Source: Datura wrightii
Taxonomy: Eukaryota; Streptophyta; Magnoliopsida; Solanales; Solanaceae
Direction: 5' to 3'
Assembly (NCBI GenBank): GCA_035772735.1
Contig: JASDFA010000019.1
Location: forward strand, 92,440,001 to 92,504,000
DNA: 64,000 nucleotides
The position numbers were made by a program, and so were the translations under genes. Positions 31,696 through 43,414 of this stretch are shown here, one piece after another. Position 1 is the first letter of the stretch; each line of letters opens with the position of its first letter. The notes under the pieces were generated by a model. The model worked only from the letters and a program-made list of their open reading frames with translations. It did not search any database and was not told where the DNA came from.

Positions 31696-34582
31696 TGTCA
31701 TGACCTGAATGTGTACCCCAGATCGAGACACGTGACCTAGAACCACAAATGGCTCCAGGTTAACCCATTGAATGTCATAATGCTAACATAATAATAGAAA
31801 AAAGACATAATTGAGCATAATCTTAACTAAAATTTAACTAATCATAAGGATATGATAAAATCTGATAACAATAATGTGACATAAGTTGAAACTATCACAA
31901 TATTGTCTGAAAGCCTCTACGAATCAGATGAGTAGCTGGGACAAGTCCCCATCTAACTCCAAAATCTGAGAATTAGAAATAAACTTAAATAAACAAAATA
32001 TAACTCCCATCCTCGAAAGATGAGGACTCACCATTGTCAGCTAATAGAATCTGGAATGTATCTAACCGTGGGGCTGAGTCTAAATACCTGGATCTATAAC
32101 ATAAAATGATATAGCACATGAAGTATGCGGTCAGTACTTAGAATTTACTAAGTATATGGGAAACGTAACTAGAAACTAGAACATACTATGTATCAGAGAA
32201 AAACTATACGTAAACATGATTGAATGCATAAGCTAAGGTAAAGTATAATGGCCCTTTCTGAGATGTATGAATACTAACACAGGATGCTAGTTTCAAAACA
32301 TTTACTGAAATATATGTAAATCTAGTTTTAGGATCATGTACATGTACTGAAGACTAAATCTGAAATCATAAACTGAAAACTATAACTAAAATAATTGTAC
32401 TGAAACTAAAAGTAAATTATACTGTGGGAGAGCTTATTAACCGACAAACCCCAATGTGAGCCTCATAAAACCAAACCTGTAACCCTTGTTGGGAGGTTGT
32501 CATACCTTACCAAGGGTAAAAACCATGACTGGCATGATATCACTCATAAGCTTAGGGAGTCAATCTCAACTAACGACGAACCCTGCATCTGCCCATAGAA
32601 GCAAGGGAGGCACTCTTACTAGCGAGGATCCAATATTCCTCCGACTAAGGGAAGCATTCTCTACTATTAAGAATATCTTATCCTATGGTGGCATGTAGTT
32701 TTGAGACTTGGGTGTGTTGGAACCCCATCTTACTCAGCGTGAAACACTAATTCTAACTAAACATAAGAGTACACATAAGTTGATAATCTGAAGCTGATGT
32801 CCAAAGACTAGTCAAAATCACTTTATCTAGCAAGAGTCCCGTGAGCCTAAAGGACTATGACATATTGATACTGAGGGCTCATAACTGATGTTTGAAGACT
32901 AGTCAGGGCTACTTTCTACTAGCAAGAGGCCTAAAAGTCTAAAGAACTATAAGCATGTTGTTCATACTAATTCTTGAAAAATTATAGAACAAAATCATGG
33001 TTTAAATCATATGTACTGACAGCATGGTAAAGTCATATATAGTTCAAAAGGGCCATATTCTTGAAAATAGTGCTAAATCATGGCTGAGTCTTAGAAATCA
33101 TGCTAACATCATATCATGGGCATAAATCATGGATTGGATAGGGGAAACCATGAACATATATAGCTATTGATCATAAGAGCCTTGAAATCATGGACATTAT
33201 ATGCTATTTATCATGAAAAAATAGAAGACATTTGAGAATTCATAAGTAGAATCAAAACCCGAAGACATGTTATTTTTCTAGGGAGTTGAAAAGCCTAAGG
33301 TTCATGAAATAATTGGGACACAGGGATGAAAGAAAACCCTTGTTAAAGTCCTACATACCTTATCCTTGGACTCACAACTATAAATGCGAAGTCACAATCC
33401 TCATATAACATCATTCTATAACAATTATATGGATAGGAACTACAATCAACAGCTTAACAATGAAATTCAAGTCTTAGAGGCATTTCATCAAACACCCGGA
33501 GGGCATAGGAAATTCAAACCTCGTATGAGTGGGTGTCTTAACACTCAATTCTTTCTATAGCCCCTTAACAACAAGTATAACCATTATAAGTCCAACCAAA
33601 AAAACCACATTCATTCTCAACACCAAAACAACCCCATAAACCCTAACCCTAGGTCATCACATGAATTCATGGAATCCTATAACTGTCCCATGAGTCTTCA
33701 CCTTAGTAAATCCCTAAGGATTAGAAAAGAATACTCATGTAAGGTTTTAGGAGAGTTACTTACCTGGGAGGAAGAAGGAGTGCTCAAGCTTACAATTCTT
33801 GAAACTCAAAGATTGTCTTAGATCTTGCTAGAGATAGGAAGATGATTTTGATGTTAGAATCATGAAGAAATTCATAGATTTATGTTTTTATAGGTTGGAG
33901 AATTCTTTTCTAGCCTTAGGAGGGTTGAAGATAGCTCTTGGAATTGATAAGGTTGATCTGGAGGTGGAACAATACCAAAAAAATCATTTAAGGTGACTTT
34001 TAAAAGCCTTGGAAACCCCATGTGACGCCCCAAGTGATGGACGTCAGTCTCCAGAAGAACCTTCAACTTGCCTTTCACTTTGGGGTGGATGTTTTCTACT
34101 TATGGTTAAGGTTGATGGAGCATTCATTGATGGGCCGTCACTTTTGTCGTCACACTTGACAGTGCTCCACTAAATTTATCATAACTTTTAACTTCGAACC
34201 CCGATTGATGCAAGGTCAGATAAGTTGGAAACAAGACTCAAAGGGATACAATTTGATATATTTAATCACCCAAAATTACTTCAAAAATGAGGAGTTATGG
34301 TCGTTTTATGTTGACTGTTACATGAACTTATACAAAAGCTCAATCGGTAAAAAGGCTCTCAACTCCATTTTTTGCAAGTGGTTCCTTATGACCTTAATTC
34401 ACATCCAATGCACTTCCCACACCTACAAATTATCTTAATACCTAGTTTCCATAATAAATTAGTTGAGTTAGGGTCTATCTACATACCTAGACGTCTTCAA
34501 ACTTAGTCCGAAAGTTCGAGGCGTTAAAATATCTCAACTCACGAGTCTTAGGTCTAGTCTTAGGGACTTTTGGGGTGTTACA
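31696..34582 (-). repeat. T6 5' LTR (2887 bp)
   Basis: Plus-strand limits TGTCATGACC and GGGGTGTTACA. The U3 part near 34020-34180 carries TGACG/CGTCA motifs, including GATGGACGTCAGTC and paired CGTCAC. No coding sequence. Confidence 0.82.
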
Positions 34583-36040
34583 CTATCTATCAAGATTGTT
34601 GATGTATATTCATATTTATTCTATTACATGAGCTCCTTTTTGCTAAAACTACATGAAAATATTGTCATACTATTTAAATGCTTTGTTTTCATGAGAAGAG
34701 ATTGCTTTCAGATTTTATTAGAAACATCTTGAATGAAAGTTCATGAGAGCATACATAGCATTAAGCACATGATTTTTCAGAAAGAAAACAAATTTCAGTT
34801 TTAGAGAGTACTTCAAAAAAGACTTTCAAGTATAGCTTCATTACATGATTTTCTGAAAAGAAAATGAAAACATGTTTTTGAAACATAGTTTTGAGCATAG
34901 AAGCTCACCGGTCTTACTCGGTTTTAAGCATAGAATCTCACTAGTTTTATACAATTTTGAGCATAGAAGCTCACCAGTTTTATATTGTTTGAGCACAAAA
35001 CATCACAAGCATAGTGTAGTTTTGAGCATAGAGGCTCACCAGTTATTATACATCTATATATATGTATATACATACATAAATTTAGAGCTATAAAGGCTCC
35101 ACAGAGATGTTTTAGATGTCTCATATAGGCATAGTATTTACATGAGCACAGTTTTTGGGAGGATTATTTAGCACCAAGATGGGTGAAGGGTTCACATAAT
35201 CCGAAGCCTCAAAACTACGTAGCCAGCATATTTCAGGATCTTTCCGTTGGTTTGGGTGACTCCTTAGACAACCCTTGATAAGGGATTAGTACGAATCCAT
35301 AGCTTACTTTTTCTCTCTGCCCTGACAAGGCTTTGGATAGCTGCTTCAACCAGGCTAGAGGTTTGACATCATGCGCTCATTCATGGTGTATCTCGGTTAA
35401 GAGAAACTCCTAACTAAAGTAATGTATTATCAGAAACTTATCTTGATATATGATTTTCAGATGCATAACTATTTTTCACAACATTAATTACTTGTGATTT
35501 ATTGCATCATTCAGAGAAGTCAATTTACTCACTCAGTTTAGTATTTCAGTTTAAGCATGTTATTTCATTCAACAATATTACATACTTTACATTCCCACAT
35601 ACTAATGCATTTGGTGTTGTATCTATGTCTAATGTAGATTCAGGTATACCGGACTGGCAATAGACACATCCATAGGATCCTCTCCATTCAGCAGTGGTAA
35701 GACCTCCTACTTTCCAGAGGAATCCACTTTATCTCTTGCTTTTAGAAGTGTTAGTAGTTCTTTAAGGTAGCGGGGGAATCTTACCCTACCTCCCATTCTA
35801 TAGCACTTACAGGCTTTATAGACTAGACAAAGAAGTGATGTTGTTGATGTTATTTGTTAACATTTTTATTCAGTCTCAATTATTGAACTTATTTATTTTT
35901 ATAAATGAGCTAGTTGACCCACTTCTATTGTAACTTCCACATAGATACCTCAGTTAGTAATAAGCTAGGAAAAAGGTTTCCTTGGACTATTAGTGGTCTA
36001 AGTGCTGGCTACGCCCAAGGTGTAGGCTCGGGGTATGACA
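34583..36040 (+). repeat. T7: plus-strand LTR fragment
   Basis: Ends GGCTCGGGGTATGACA at 36040, like other LTR 3' ends, and holds the typical LTR block near 35170-35420 (GGTGTATCTCGGTTAAGAGA). The start is undefined; it directly follows T6. Contains the tandem repeat at 34888-35053. No primer site follows. Confidence 0.6.
34888..35053 (+). repeat. About 33-bp tandem repeat, five units, inside T7 LTR
   Basis: Units of the type TTTTGAGCATAGAAGCTCACC begin near 34889, 34922, 34955, 34987 and 35020; the fourth is degenerate. Each unit contains the short inverted repeat GAGC...GCTC. A partial sixth unit (GAGCTATAAAGGCTC) is at 35083-35097. Confidence 0.8.
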
Positions 36041-37260
36041 AGTCTGATGCTTAGAAGCTCTTGCTTGGACCCAACTATCCCCGATGATCAAACCTACTGC
36101 CTTTATATTTCTGGGGTAAGGCCTAGGTTGCCTACCTAAATATCAAGATCTAGGTCTATCTTCTAAATTTGGTAGTGAACTAGTAAGTCTTTCTCTCTTA
36201 TGTTATTCTCTGTCTACCCTCTCACTCATACACTGAAGCAGTCTAAACTCTTTTATTTTGAGAAAAGGCTTGGATCTATGAGATATCCATGTCCTTATAT
36301 AGTGCAGCTGTAGTACAAGATCCAGCATTCTCTCGAGCTAGCCCTACTATAGATCAATGTACTCCATACTTCATGGTATCAAAAAAAAACTAGGGAATAT
36401 CTAGCCAAAGAATCAAATCTCAGCGTATACTCTCGGACACTCATCTTGCTATGTTTGAAATGTAGGAATTAATCTACCCAGGCCTCTTGAAGCTCTTGTA
36501 GCAAGTAATGATCGAAGAAATTCTCAAAGAAGCTAGACTAGGTAGTTAGAGGTACATTTCCTCCTCTAGATCTTTCCCATCTTTCATACCATGGAACAAC
36601 TAAATCTCGCAGTCAAAACATAGCTAACTCAACTGATTAGGTAGGTGAAGCATGCATAAATCTGAAAATTCGATGAAATTGGTCGGGAAAATATTGAGGG
36701 TCCTTTTTGTGATCTGTCTCGGTAAACTGTGGGGGACTCAAAGCAATGAATTCATGAATCCTCAATCTTTTGGATCCTTAAGAAGGCGCAACAGCCTTTG
36801 GTGCCACTATCTATCATTGAGCAACCATAATTTGAGCCAACATGTAAATTGTGTTTCTAACATCCTGATCTAAAGGAATAGGAGAAGTTGGAGGTAGTGC
36901 TGGCGGTTCTGTAGCCCTCGAGGGCTCCTGATGTAGTGGGGGATACTGAGGGGATAAGAATATATCTCCCCCTCAGCCTCAAGTTGGACCATCTCCACTC
37001 ATTACACTTTGCTTGTACCTATGCCTATTGTTATGTCTAGCCCTAGGCTAGCTATAGTCTATCTTGTAACAGGAATCTCTATATACATACATTACTAATA
37101 AGCTTAGGGACTCAACCCCATAACACTTAACTCTAAATCGTGATTTGAGCAGAAAAAAGGTAACCATACTATCAGGCCTCATAGCTTCTTTCTTATAATA
37201 TGGTGCACACCAAATTTATAAATAAGACTCTACTAGACATGGCTTGCAGATTTCCTAGAA
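36041..37260 (-). pseudogene. gag: T8: gag remnant, Tekay-like
   Basis: The minus strand shows Gag-domain pieces in several frames: DPQYFPDQFHRIFRFMHAS near 36700-36650, SVELAMF and VPWYERWE near 36620-36560, and MSVREYTLRFDSLARYS near 36450-36400. This order and wording match the Gag domain of the other elements. Stops and shifts are too frequent for one frame. Near 37200-37250 the sequence resembles the leader just upstream of gag in T2 (12950-13000). No primer site or LTR is attached. Confidence 0.62.
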
Positions 37261-37555
37261 TATGACGTGGATTTCAACCTATGTTTCAAGGAGGCATACT
37301 TGGAATTTGATGCCACAAAGGTGCTTGAGTCGACCTTGATAGAAATATACACATCTAGTGTATACCAGCATCATACAAAGCAAGCAATCAAACAAGTATA
37401 TCTTGGCTTAAGAAATCCCTTTGCAGGCAAGGATGCAATACAATCATCAACATAGATATTCAACTAACCCAATGGTTAACTATAGCAATATAATCCTATA
37501 CAGTTCGATAATGCCACCATGCTTTCTAATATCAGAAATTCCTATGTAGGCCGAT
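37261..37555. other. Unassigned 295 bp
   Basis: Between T8 and T9. It contains a 62-codon plus-strand frame at 37267-37455 that I do not recognise. No repeat or regulatory signal seen. Confidence 0.4.
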
Positions 37556-37912
37556 TGTAACATTGAAAAATCCCTAAGAATAGCCCATAGATTAAAAACT
37601 TGGCCATGAGGAAAGCTGGAAAAGGGCCTTAAATATGAGGCATACTATGACTTTTAGGACCTTAGTACGAGTCATACAAAACTCGTAATAGGAAAATCAG
37701 ACGATCAGCAAGTATGGCCAAGAAACAATGACTGCATGTTACAAATTGTACAACCATGGTACAGATTGTACTGATTAGTCATGAGAAGAGTTTAGAGAAG
37801 TGATTAGGGAAATTTTGGGAAACCATGAGCCATATAACCATTCATGGTACACTGGTCTGGGTCGTAATATAAAGTCGTGGTATCATTCAAAGAGTTCAAC
37901 ATGGATTTGACC
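37556..37912 (+). repeat. T9 5' LTR fragment
   Basis: Starts TGTAACATT and matches 40167-40526, including the palindromic ATGAGTCATAC and GTCGTGGTATCATTC segments; breaks off after GGATTTGACC. Coding sequence begins at the next base. Confidence 0.85.
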
Positions 37913-40080
37913 AGTGGTCTAATGCATGTGAGAAGAGTTTTCAGGAGTTCAAGACTCGACTCACTACAGTCATAGTTCTGACTCTGCCAAAAAGTTCAGA
38001 TGGGCTTGTGGTCTATTGTGATGCCTCCAAAATTGGTCTTGGATGTGTTATAATGCAGCATGGTAAAGTTATAAGTTATGCTTTCAAACAGCTCAAGGCT
38101 AATGAGAAGAATTATCCGACTTATGATCTTGAGCTAGCAGCGGTAGTATTTGCCTTAATGATTTGGAGGCACTACCTTTATGGTGTTCATGTAAATGTGT
38201 TCACTGACCATAAAAGCCTGTAATATGTGCTCAGTCAGATGGATTTAGATATTCATCAGAGGAGATGGATAGAATTATTGAAAGATTATGACATGAGGGT
38301 TTTGTATCACCCAAGCAAAGAGAATGTGTAATTGATGCCCTCAAAAAATTGTCTATAGGGAGTGTTTCTCACATTTAAGATGGTAAACAGGAGCTGCCAA
38401 AGGATGTGCACAGGTTAGCTTGGTTAGATGTCCATTTTGTTGGTTCAGCAGAAGGTGGAGTTGTAGTTCAAATCAGAATCCTCCCTTATGGTGGAGGTTA
38501 AGCCAAATCAAGATGAAGACCAAATCCTACTCAAGTTGAAGGAAGCAGTTCTAAAGAAAGGAGGTAGAAGCATTCTCCAAAAGGGGAGATGGTGTGCTCC
38601 ATTACCAGGGTAGGTTGTCTATTCCAGATGTAGATGAATTGAGGCAATGGATACTAATGGAAGCTTATAGCTGCAGGTACTCTATCCACCCAGGTGCCAT
38701 AAACATGTACTATGACCTACAGGAAGTCTACTATTGGAATGACATACAGAAGGACATTATAGAATTTGTGGCTTCTACATGTCCAAACTGCCAGCAGGTC
38801 AAGGTTGAGCATCAAAGACCTAGAGGTATGACACAGGATATTAACATTCCTACTTGGAAGTGGGAGGAAGTGAACATGGATTTTATTATAGGTCTACCTC
38901 GTTCGCACTGACAACATGACTCCATTTGGGTGGTTGTGGACCAGATGACAAAGTTAGCACATTTTTTACCAGTTAAAACCATAGATTTTGTGGAGGATTA
39001 TGCTAGACTAGCATCCAGGAGTTAGTTAGACTGCACTAGGTGCTCGTGGCCATCATTTTAGATAGGGGTACTCAGTTCACCTCACACTTCTCAGAAGGGA
39101 CTTGGCACTCAGGTTAAGCTTAGCATAGCTTTCCACCCATAAATAGATGGCCAAGTTGAGAGGACTATTCAAACTCTAGGGGATATGTTGAGGGCTTTCT
39201 TTATTGAATTCAAGGGCAGTTGGGATGATCACCTACCTCTCATCAAGTTTGCATACAATAACAGCTACCACTCTAGTATTTAGATGGCCATGTTCGAGGT
39301 ACTATATGGTTGGAGATGTAGGTCTCCTATAGGGTGGTTCGAAGTTGATGAAGCTACCCTGATAGGGCATAATTCATTAAATGAAGCCATGTAGAAGGTT
39401 TAACTTATTAGAGAATGGCTTAAAATAGCTCAAAGTTGATAGAAATCATATATAGATGTAAGCAGAAGAGAGATGGAATTTTCTGTGGATGATTGGGTAT
39501 ATTTGAAAATTTCACCTGTGCAAGGGGTCATGAGGTTTGGGAAGAAAGGAAAGCTCATTCCTAGATATGTTGGCCCTCATAGAATCCTTAGATGGATTAG
39601 CAATGTGGCTTACGAGTTGGATTTGCCTATAGAATTAGCATCAGTGCACCTAGTCTTCCACGTGTCTTTGTTGAAGAAATACATCGGCGATTCAACCTCA
39701 ATTGTTCCTTTAGAGTGAGTTGGTGTAAAGGATAGTCTCTCCTACGAAGAGGTCCCAGTTCAAATTCTGGACCGTCAGGTTCGTAAGTTGAGGAACAAGA
39801 AGGTTGCTTCAGTAAAAATTTTGTGGAGGAACCAGCTAGTTGAGGGAGCAACATGGGAAGTCGAAGTAGATATGATGACTAGATACCCTCTTCTCTTCCC
39901 TTCCAACGCAACTTCGACATCAGGTACTAAATTTCTCCTCAGCACTCTATTTAGTTTCATGTCAATTTCATGCTCATCAGTTCTATTCTTGTCTTATTGT
40001 GCACTCATGTTGCATGAATTTAGTTCAATCATGTATCTTAGTTGGGAGTCAGTCACTCCATCAGTTTTTAGCCTATAGTC
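37913..40080 (+). pseudogene. T9 RNase H, integrase and chromodomain, broken
   Basis: Begins in frame with QWSNACEKSFQE, then RNase H: VYCDASKIGLG, LELAAVVFALMIWRHYLYG and VFTDHKSL followed by TAA at 38221, where T2 reads SLQYV. A shift follows near 38330. The integrase zinc domain at 38594-38830 has EAYSCRYSIHPG, where other copies have His at the Tyr, and CPNCQQVK. The core has VNMDFIIGLP, then many stops and shifts to about 39430. The integrase C-terminus has DDWVYLKISPVQGVMRFGKK (39484 on). The chromodomain at about 39740-39895 has VPVQILDRQVRKLR and WRNQLVEGATWE. Inactive. Confidence 0.82.
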
Positions 40081-40132
40081 TTAAGTTACAAGATTGCATC
40101 TCTTTCCCTATCTTTCCAGCTTATTTAGTCTC

Positions 40133-40166
40133 AGTTCGAGGACGAATGTTCCCAAGGGAAAGATAA
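40133..40166 (+). other. T9 stem-loop and polypurine tract
   Basis: AGTTCG-AGGA-CGAATGT at 40133-40149, with one wobble pair, followed by CCCAAGGGAAAGATAA up to the 3' LTR at 40167. Confidence 0.78.
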
Positions 40167-40576
40167 TGTAACACCCCAAAAATCCATAAGACTAGATCCT
40201 AGATTTAAAACTTAACTATGTAGAAAACTGGGAAAAGGGTCATCACTATGAGGCATATTTCGACTCATAGGACCTTCGTATGAGTCATACTAATACTTGT
40301 AACAAGAGGATTAGAGAATCAGCAAGTGTGGCCAAGAAACCACGATTGCATGTCACGATTCGTACCATAATGGTATGGATCATACAGATCAGTCATGAGA
40401 AGAGTTCAGAGAAGTGTTCAAGGAAATTCTAGGAAATTATGAGCCATGGTATGACTCATGGTACACTGGTATGGGTCATACTATGGAGTCGTGGTATCAT
40501 TCAGAGATTGCAACATGGATTTGACCTTGATGTAATGGTTGGATGCTACAATCCATGCTAGGACGGTACGGGTCAT
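40167..40576 (+). repeat. T9 3' LTR, first 410 bp
   Basis: Starts TGTAACACCCC and is cut by the start of T10 at 40577. Carries the palindrome GTATGAGTCATAC at 40278-40290 and related ATGACTCATGG motifs near 40450. Confidence 0.82.
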
Positions 40577-40940
40577 GTTGGATCCCGAACTGAGACAAGG
40601 GATCTAGAATCATGAATGGCTCCAAATCAACCCACGACATGAATATACAAACTTAAAAGCATATATTAAAGCGAAAACTAATAACTTAAACATGAATAAC
40701 TATAATTCTAAATAATATAACATATAACAACGATGATAAATAGAGTCAACACTTGATAAAGTTGAACGTCTACATAATATCTTATAAGCCCCTAAACTAT
40801 CTAATGAGCTGATGGGACAGCCCCCCCCAACTAGCTCCTTACAGTATGAAACTGAAATAGTATAATCAAACACTAAACTGAATGTCCTTGGAAGATGTGG
40901 ACTCACCAACAATGAACGGAGTTGGACTATGGGGGAAATC
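40577..40940 (-). repeat. T10 3' LTR, left piece
   Basis: Starts TGTTGGATCCCGAAC, a variant of TGTCATGACCCG. 40713 onward matches 57092 onward, for example GAGTCAACACTTGATAAAG. Ends GTGGGGGAAA-like at 40938, where T11 begins. Confidence 0.75.
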
Positions 40941-43208
40941 TATAATACCCCGAGAGGGCCTAAGAATATACCCGGGAGTTGAATTTTTAAAGTGCAGAAA
41001 ACTGGCAAAAACATCATAGAACGGATTACAAAATGACTTGTGGTATCAAACCACGAGTCGTTGAATGCTGTCATTGGTTGGGGAAACGATAGTGGAGTGG
41101 AGACAATGAGAGGTATGATGACCCATTGTGGGATAAAATGGGTCGTCCTTTACAATTGTGGTTAGGGTCAGGATGGGCAGTAGTGTAAACAACGGGAGAC
41201 CCAACGACTCGTTAGGAGAAGCCACGAGTTGTCGGTTGTGGTCATTGTTGGAGGGCAAGAATTTCCAGTGTGGGTGACGGGTTGAGACCACGACTCGTTG
41301 GATGGAACCACGAGTCATGGTGATGCTCGTGGTAGGGGGTTCAGTTTTTGTGATGAGCAAACAACGGACGGTATAACGAGTCATGGGTTGAAGGCACGGG
41401 TCGTCCTATTGACCCGTTGTTTGGATTCGAGACTAGGTAATTCAGCAGCCCATTCAACGAGGGATGCAATGGGTCGTTAGTGGTTCCCACGACTCATTGG
41501 TACCACTCGTGGGTTCCATCCGGATAGTTTTTAGGGCAGGTTCATTAAGGGTATTTTTGACTTTTTCATGATATAAGGCCCAAAACTACATCATTTTGGA
41601 TTTGGGAAAGCTGGGTTTTAACAGGATGACCTATTCTAAACTCTCATTCATGCATGCAAGAACTTTGAGAGGTGATTCAAGGGGAGATTTGAAGCTTTTC
41701 ACCTCAATTCCTTCAATTTCATTCTTGGGCTTTTAAGGAGGGTTAGGAGTTGATAATCCCAGGTATGTAAGGTCTTCAATGGGTGGATTCTTTCACACCC
41801 ATGCTCCTTCTATATTAATTACTCAAAATTTATTTGGAGACTCATGGGGTTTTATATTCGGTTTCTATAAAATTTAATGATTTAACTATGGGTCTTTTGC
41901 TTTTGAAACCCTATCATTATCTACTAATTTTGATCATCTTTTGAGCTCTAAATTAATATTAGTATGTCTGATTTTGAATTTCTAATCATTTAAACCCGAT
42001 TATGCATGCCCTTAATAAATCGATTTATGATCCATTGATGTTTTGATAAGCCCAACATGTATTTTAAATTAAATCATGAATATATTATGTTATCTATTAC
42101 GCTCTTATGGATATTTAAATTATATGCATGATCTACGAGTATGTATGTATTTTATTAAGCATAAATTATGTTTTGGTTGACTCACGGGCCTCAATTCATG
42201 GCTAATTCACCTATGTTCAAGAATGTTTACGATTATCATGATTTGACTAGTCCATGAATTCATGTATGTATTATTATGAGCACTATATTTAATTTGGGAG
42301 TAGTATCAAACACCGAGTAGGTTCGGGGCTCATGTTAAGCCCTGGATCTGATGAACTACATGCCACCATAGGTATGTTGGGACCCACTCATGTTTGTCCC
42401 TGGCCCAAATGGCCCTTTTCATGTGTAATCAAGCCCTTCATGGTTCCTACCCTTGGCAAGGTATGAACACCCTCCCGACTAGGGATATAAGTCGGGCTTC
42501 ATGTGTGCTCATATGGGGTATTTCGGTTAAGAGAATCTCCCACTGTTCCTTATGATTTATGAATGTTTATGATTATGTATATTGGCTCAAGTCATTTTCA
42601 ATAGAGCTTCTCTCTTATGATTTTGATTACAATTGTATTATGAATGTTTCGAAAACCTCGAGCCTTATGTAATACTATGATAATTATGTTATGAGCATGT
42701 TGTCCTACTCTTATGATCAATTATGAGTTTTATACATGTTTTAAATATCCATTGTACTTACCTTTCATACTCAGTATACTCCACGTACTGACCACATACT
42801 TTCTATGTTGTATCGTCTCATGATATAGGTGCTAGTTCTCAGGCTCATCCTCACCCGTAGATAGATTCGAATTTACTCTCAGCGCACTTGGTGAGTCCTC
42901 ATGTTTCAAGGTATATATGTTCACACTCTATGTTATTCCTTCAGTTCTGGATGTTGGATTAGTTGTGGAGTTGTCCCATCAATCCGCCTTTCATGTTTAA
43001 AGGCTTATCAGACTAAAAGTTGTATTCCATTGTATTGCATAAGTATTGAACTGTTTTCCCTTATGTTATGTTATGATTGCGTTCTCTATGCTAAGTCTTC
43101 CGCTTATGTGATTGAATTAGATGTATGCTCATGCCATGGGTTGACTTGGGGTCTCTCGGGGCTCCTTGTCCCGTGTCTATGATCTGGTTGTACGTTTGGG
43201 TCGTGACA
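40941..43208 (+). repeat. T11 5' LTR (2268 bp)
   Basis: Starts TATAATACCCC (G-to-A at the second base of TG) and ends GGGTCGTGACA. TATA box TATAAGG at 41572-41578, just after the palindrome array. CCCAGGTATGTAAGG near 41757. Confidence 0.9.
41025..41515 (+). promoter_or_regulatory. U3 array of CGACTCGTTG palindromes, T11 5' LTR
   Basis: Repeated both-strand variants of ACGACTCGTTGG and CCACGAGTC, near 41045, 41200, 41223, 41290, 41313, 41377 and 41488, ending about 60 bp before the TATA box. Same array in the 3' LTR at 48335-48835. Confidence 0.62.
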
Positions 43209-43212
43209 AACT

Positions 43213-43224
43213 TGGTATTAGAGC
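43213..43224 (+). other. T11 primer binding site, initiator tRNA-Met
   Basis: TGGTATTAGAGC, one C-to-T difference, 4 nt after the 5' LTR. Confidence 0.88.
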
Positions 43225-43414
43225 CATAGGTTTATGTGTCCTAGGGAGTCTGAAAGCCACATTAAGTAGATTCTTTTTCATCGGTGTGAAGCGCTCCACA
43301 CTTATGATGAAGAGGCTACAAGACATTTAGGAATGTTCCCTTCTTTCATGATCTATGTCGTACACTGTAGTATCCTTTACTCCTCTAATTCATGCTATTC
43401 GCATTTGCAGAATC

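Larger units (their letters stand above)
27404..34582 (-). mobile_element. T6: large non-autonomous LTR element (LARD-like)
   Basis: Two long LTRs in minus orientation enclose a 1.85-kb interior with an initiator-Met primer site and a polypurine tract but no recognisable gag or pol in any frame. The 3' LTR lacks its first about 450 bp because T5 inserted there. LTRs resemble the neighbouring Tekay-like LTRs, so a Tekay-type partner could have mobilised it. Large LTRs with a non-coding centre match the LARD class. Confidence 0.72.
37556..40576 (+). mobile_element. T9: Tekay-like element with internal deletion
   Basis: 5' LTR fragment (37556-37912) is joined directly to the end of reverse transcriptase/RNase H; primer site, gag, protease and most of reverse transcriptase are missing. 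Integrase, chromodomain, stem-loop, polypurine tract and the first 410 bp of the 3' LTR remain. The two LTR pieces are clearly alike but well diverged, so it is older than T3. Confidence 0.82.

Noticed and set aside
37267..37455. 62-codon frame as a host exon
   Set aside because: No similarity recognised, no splice context, and it sits between retroelement remnants.
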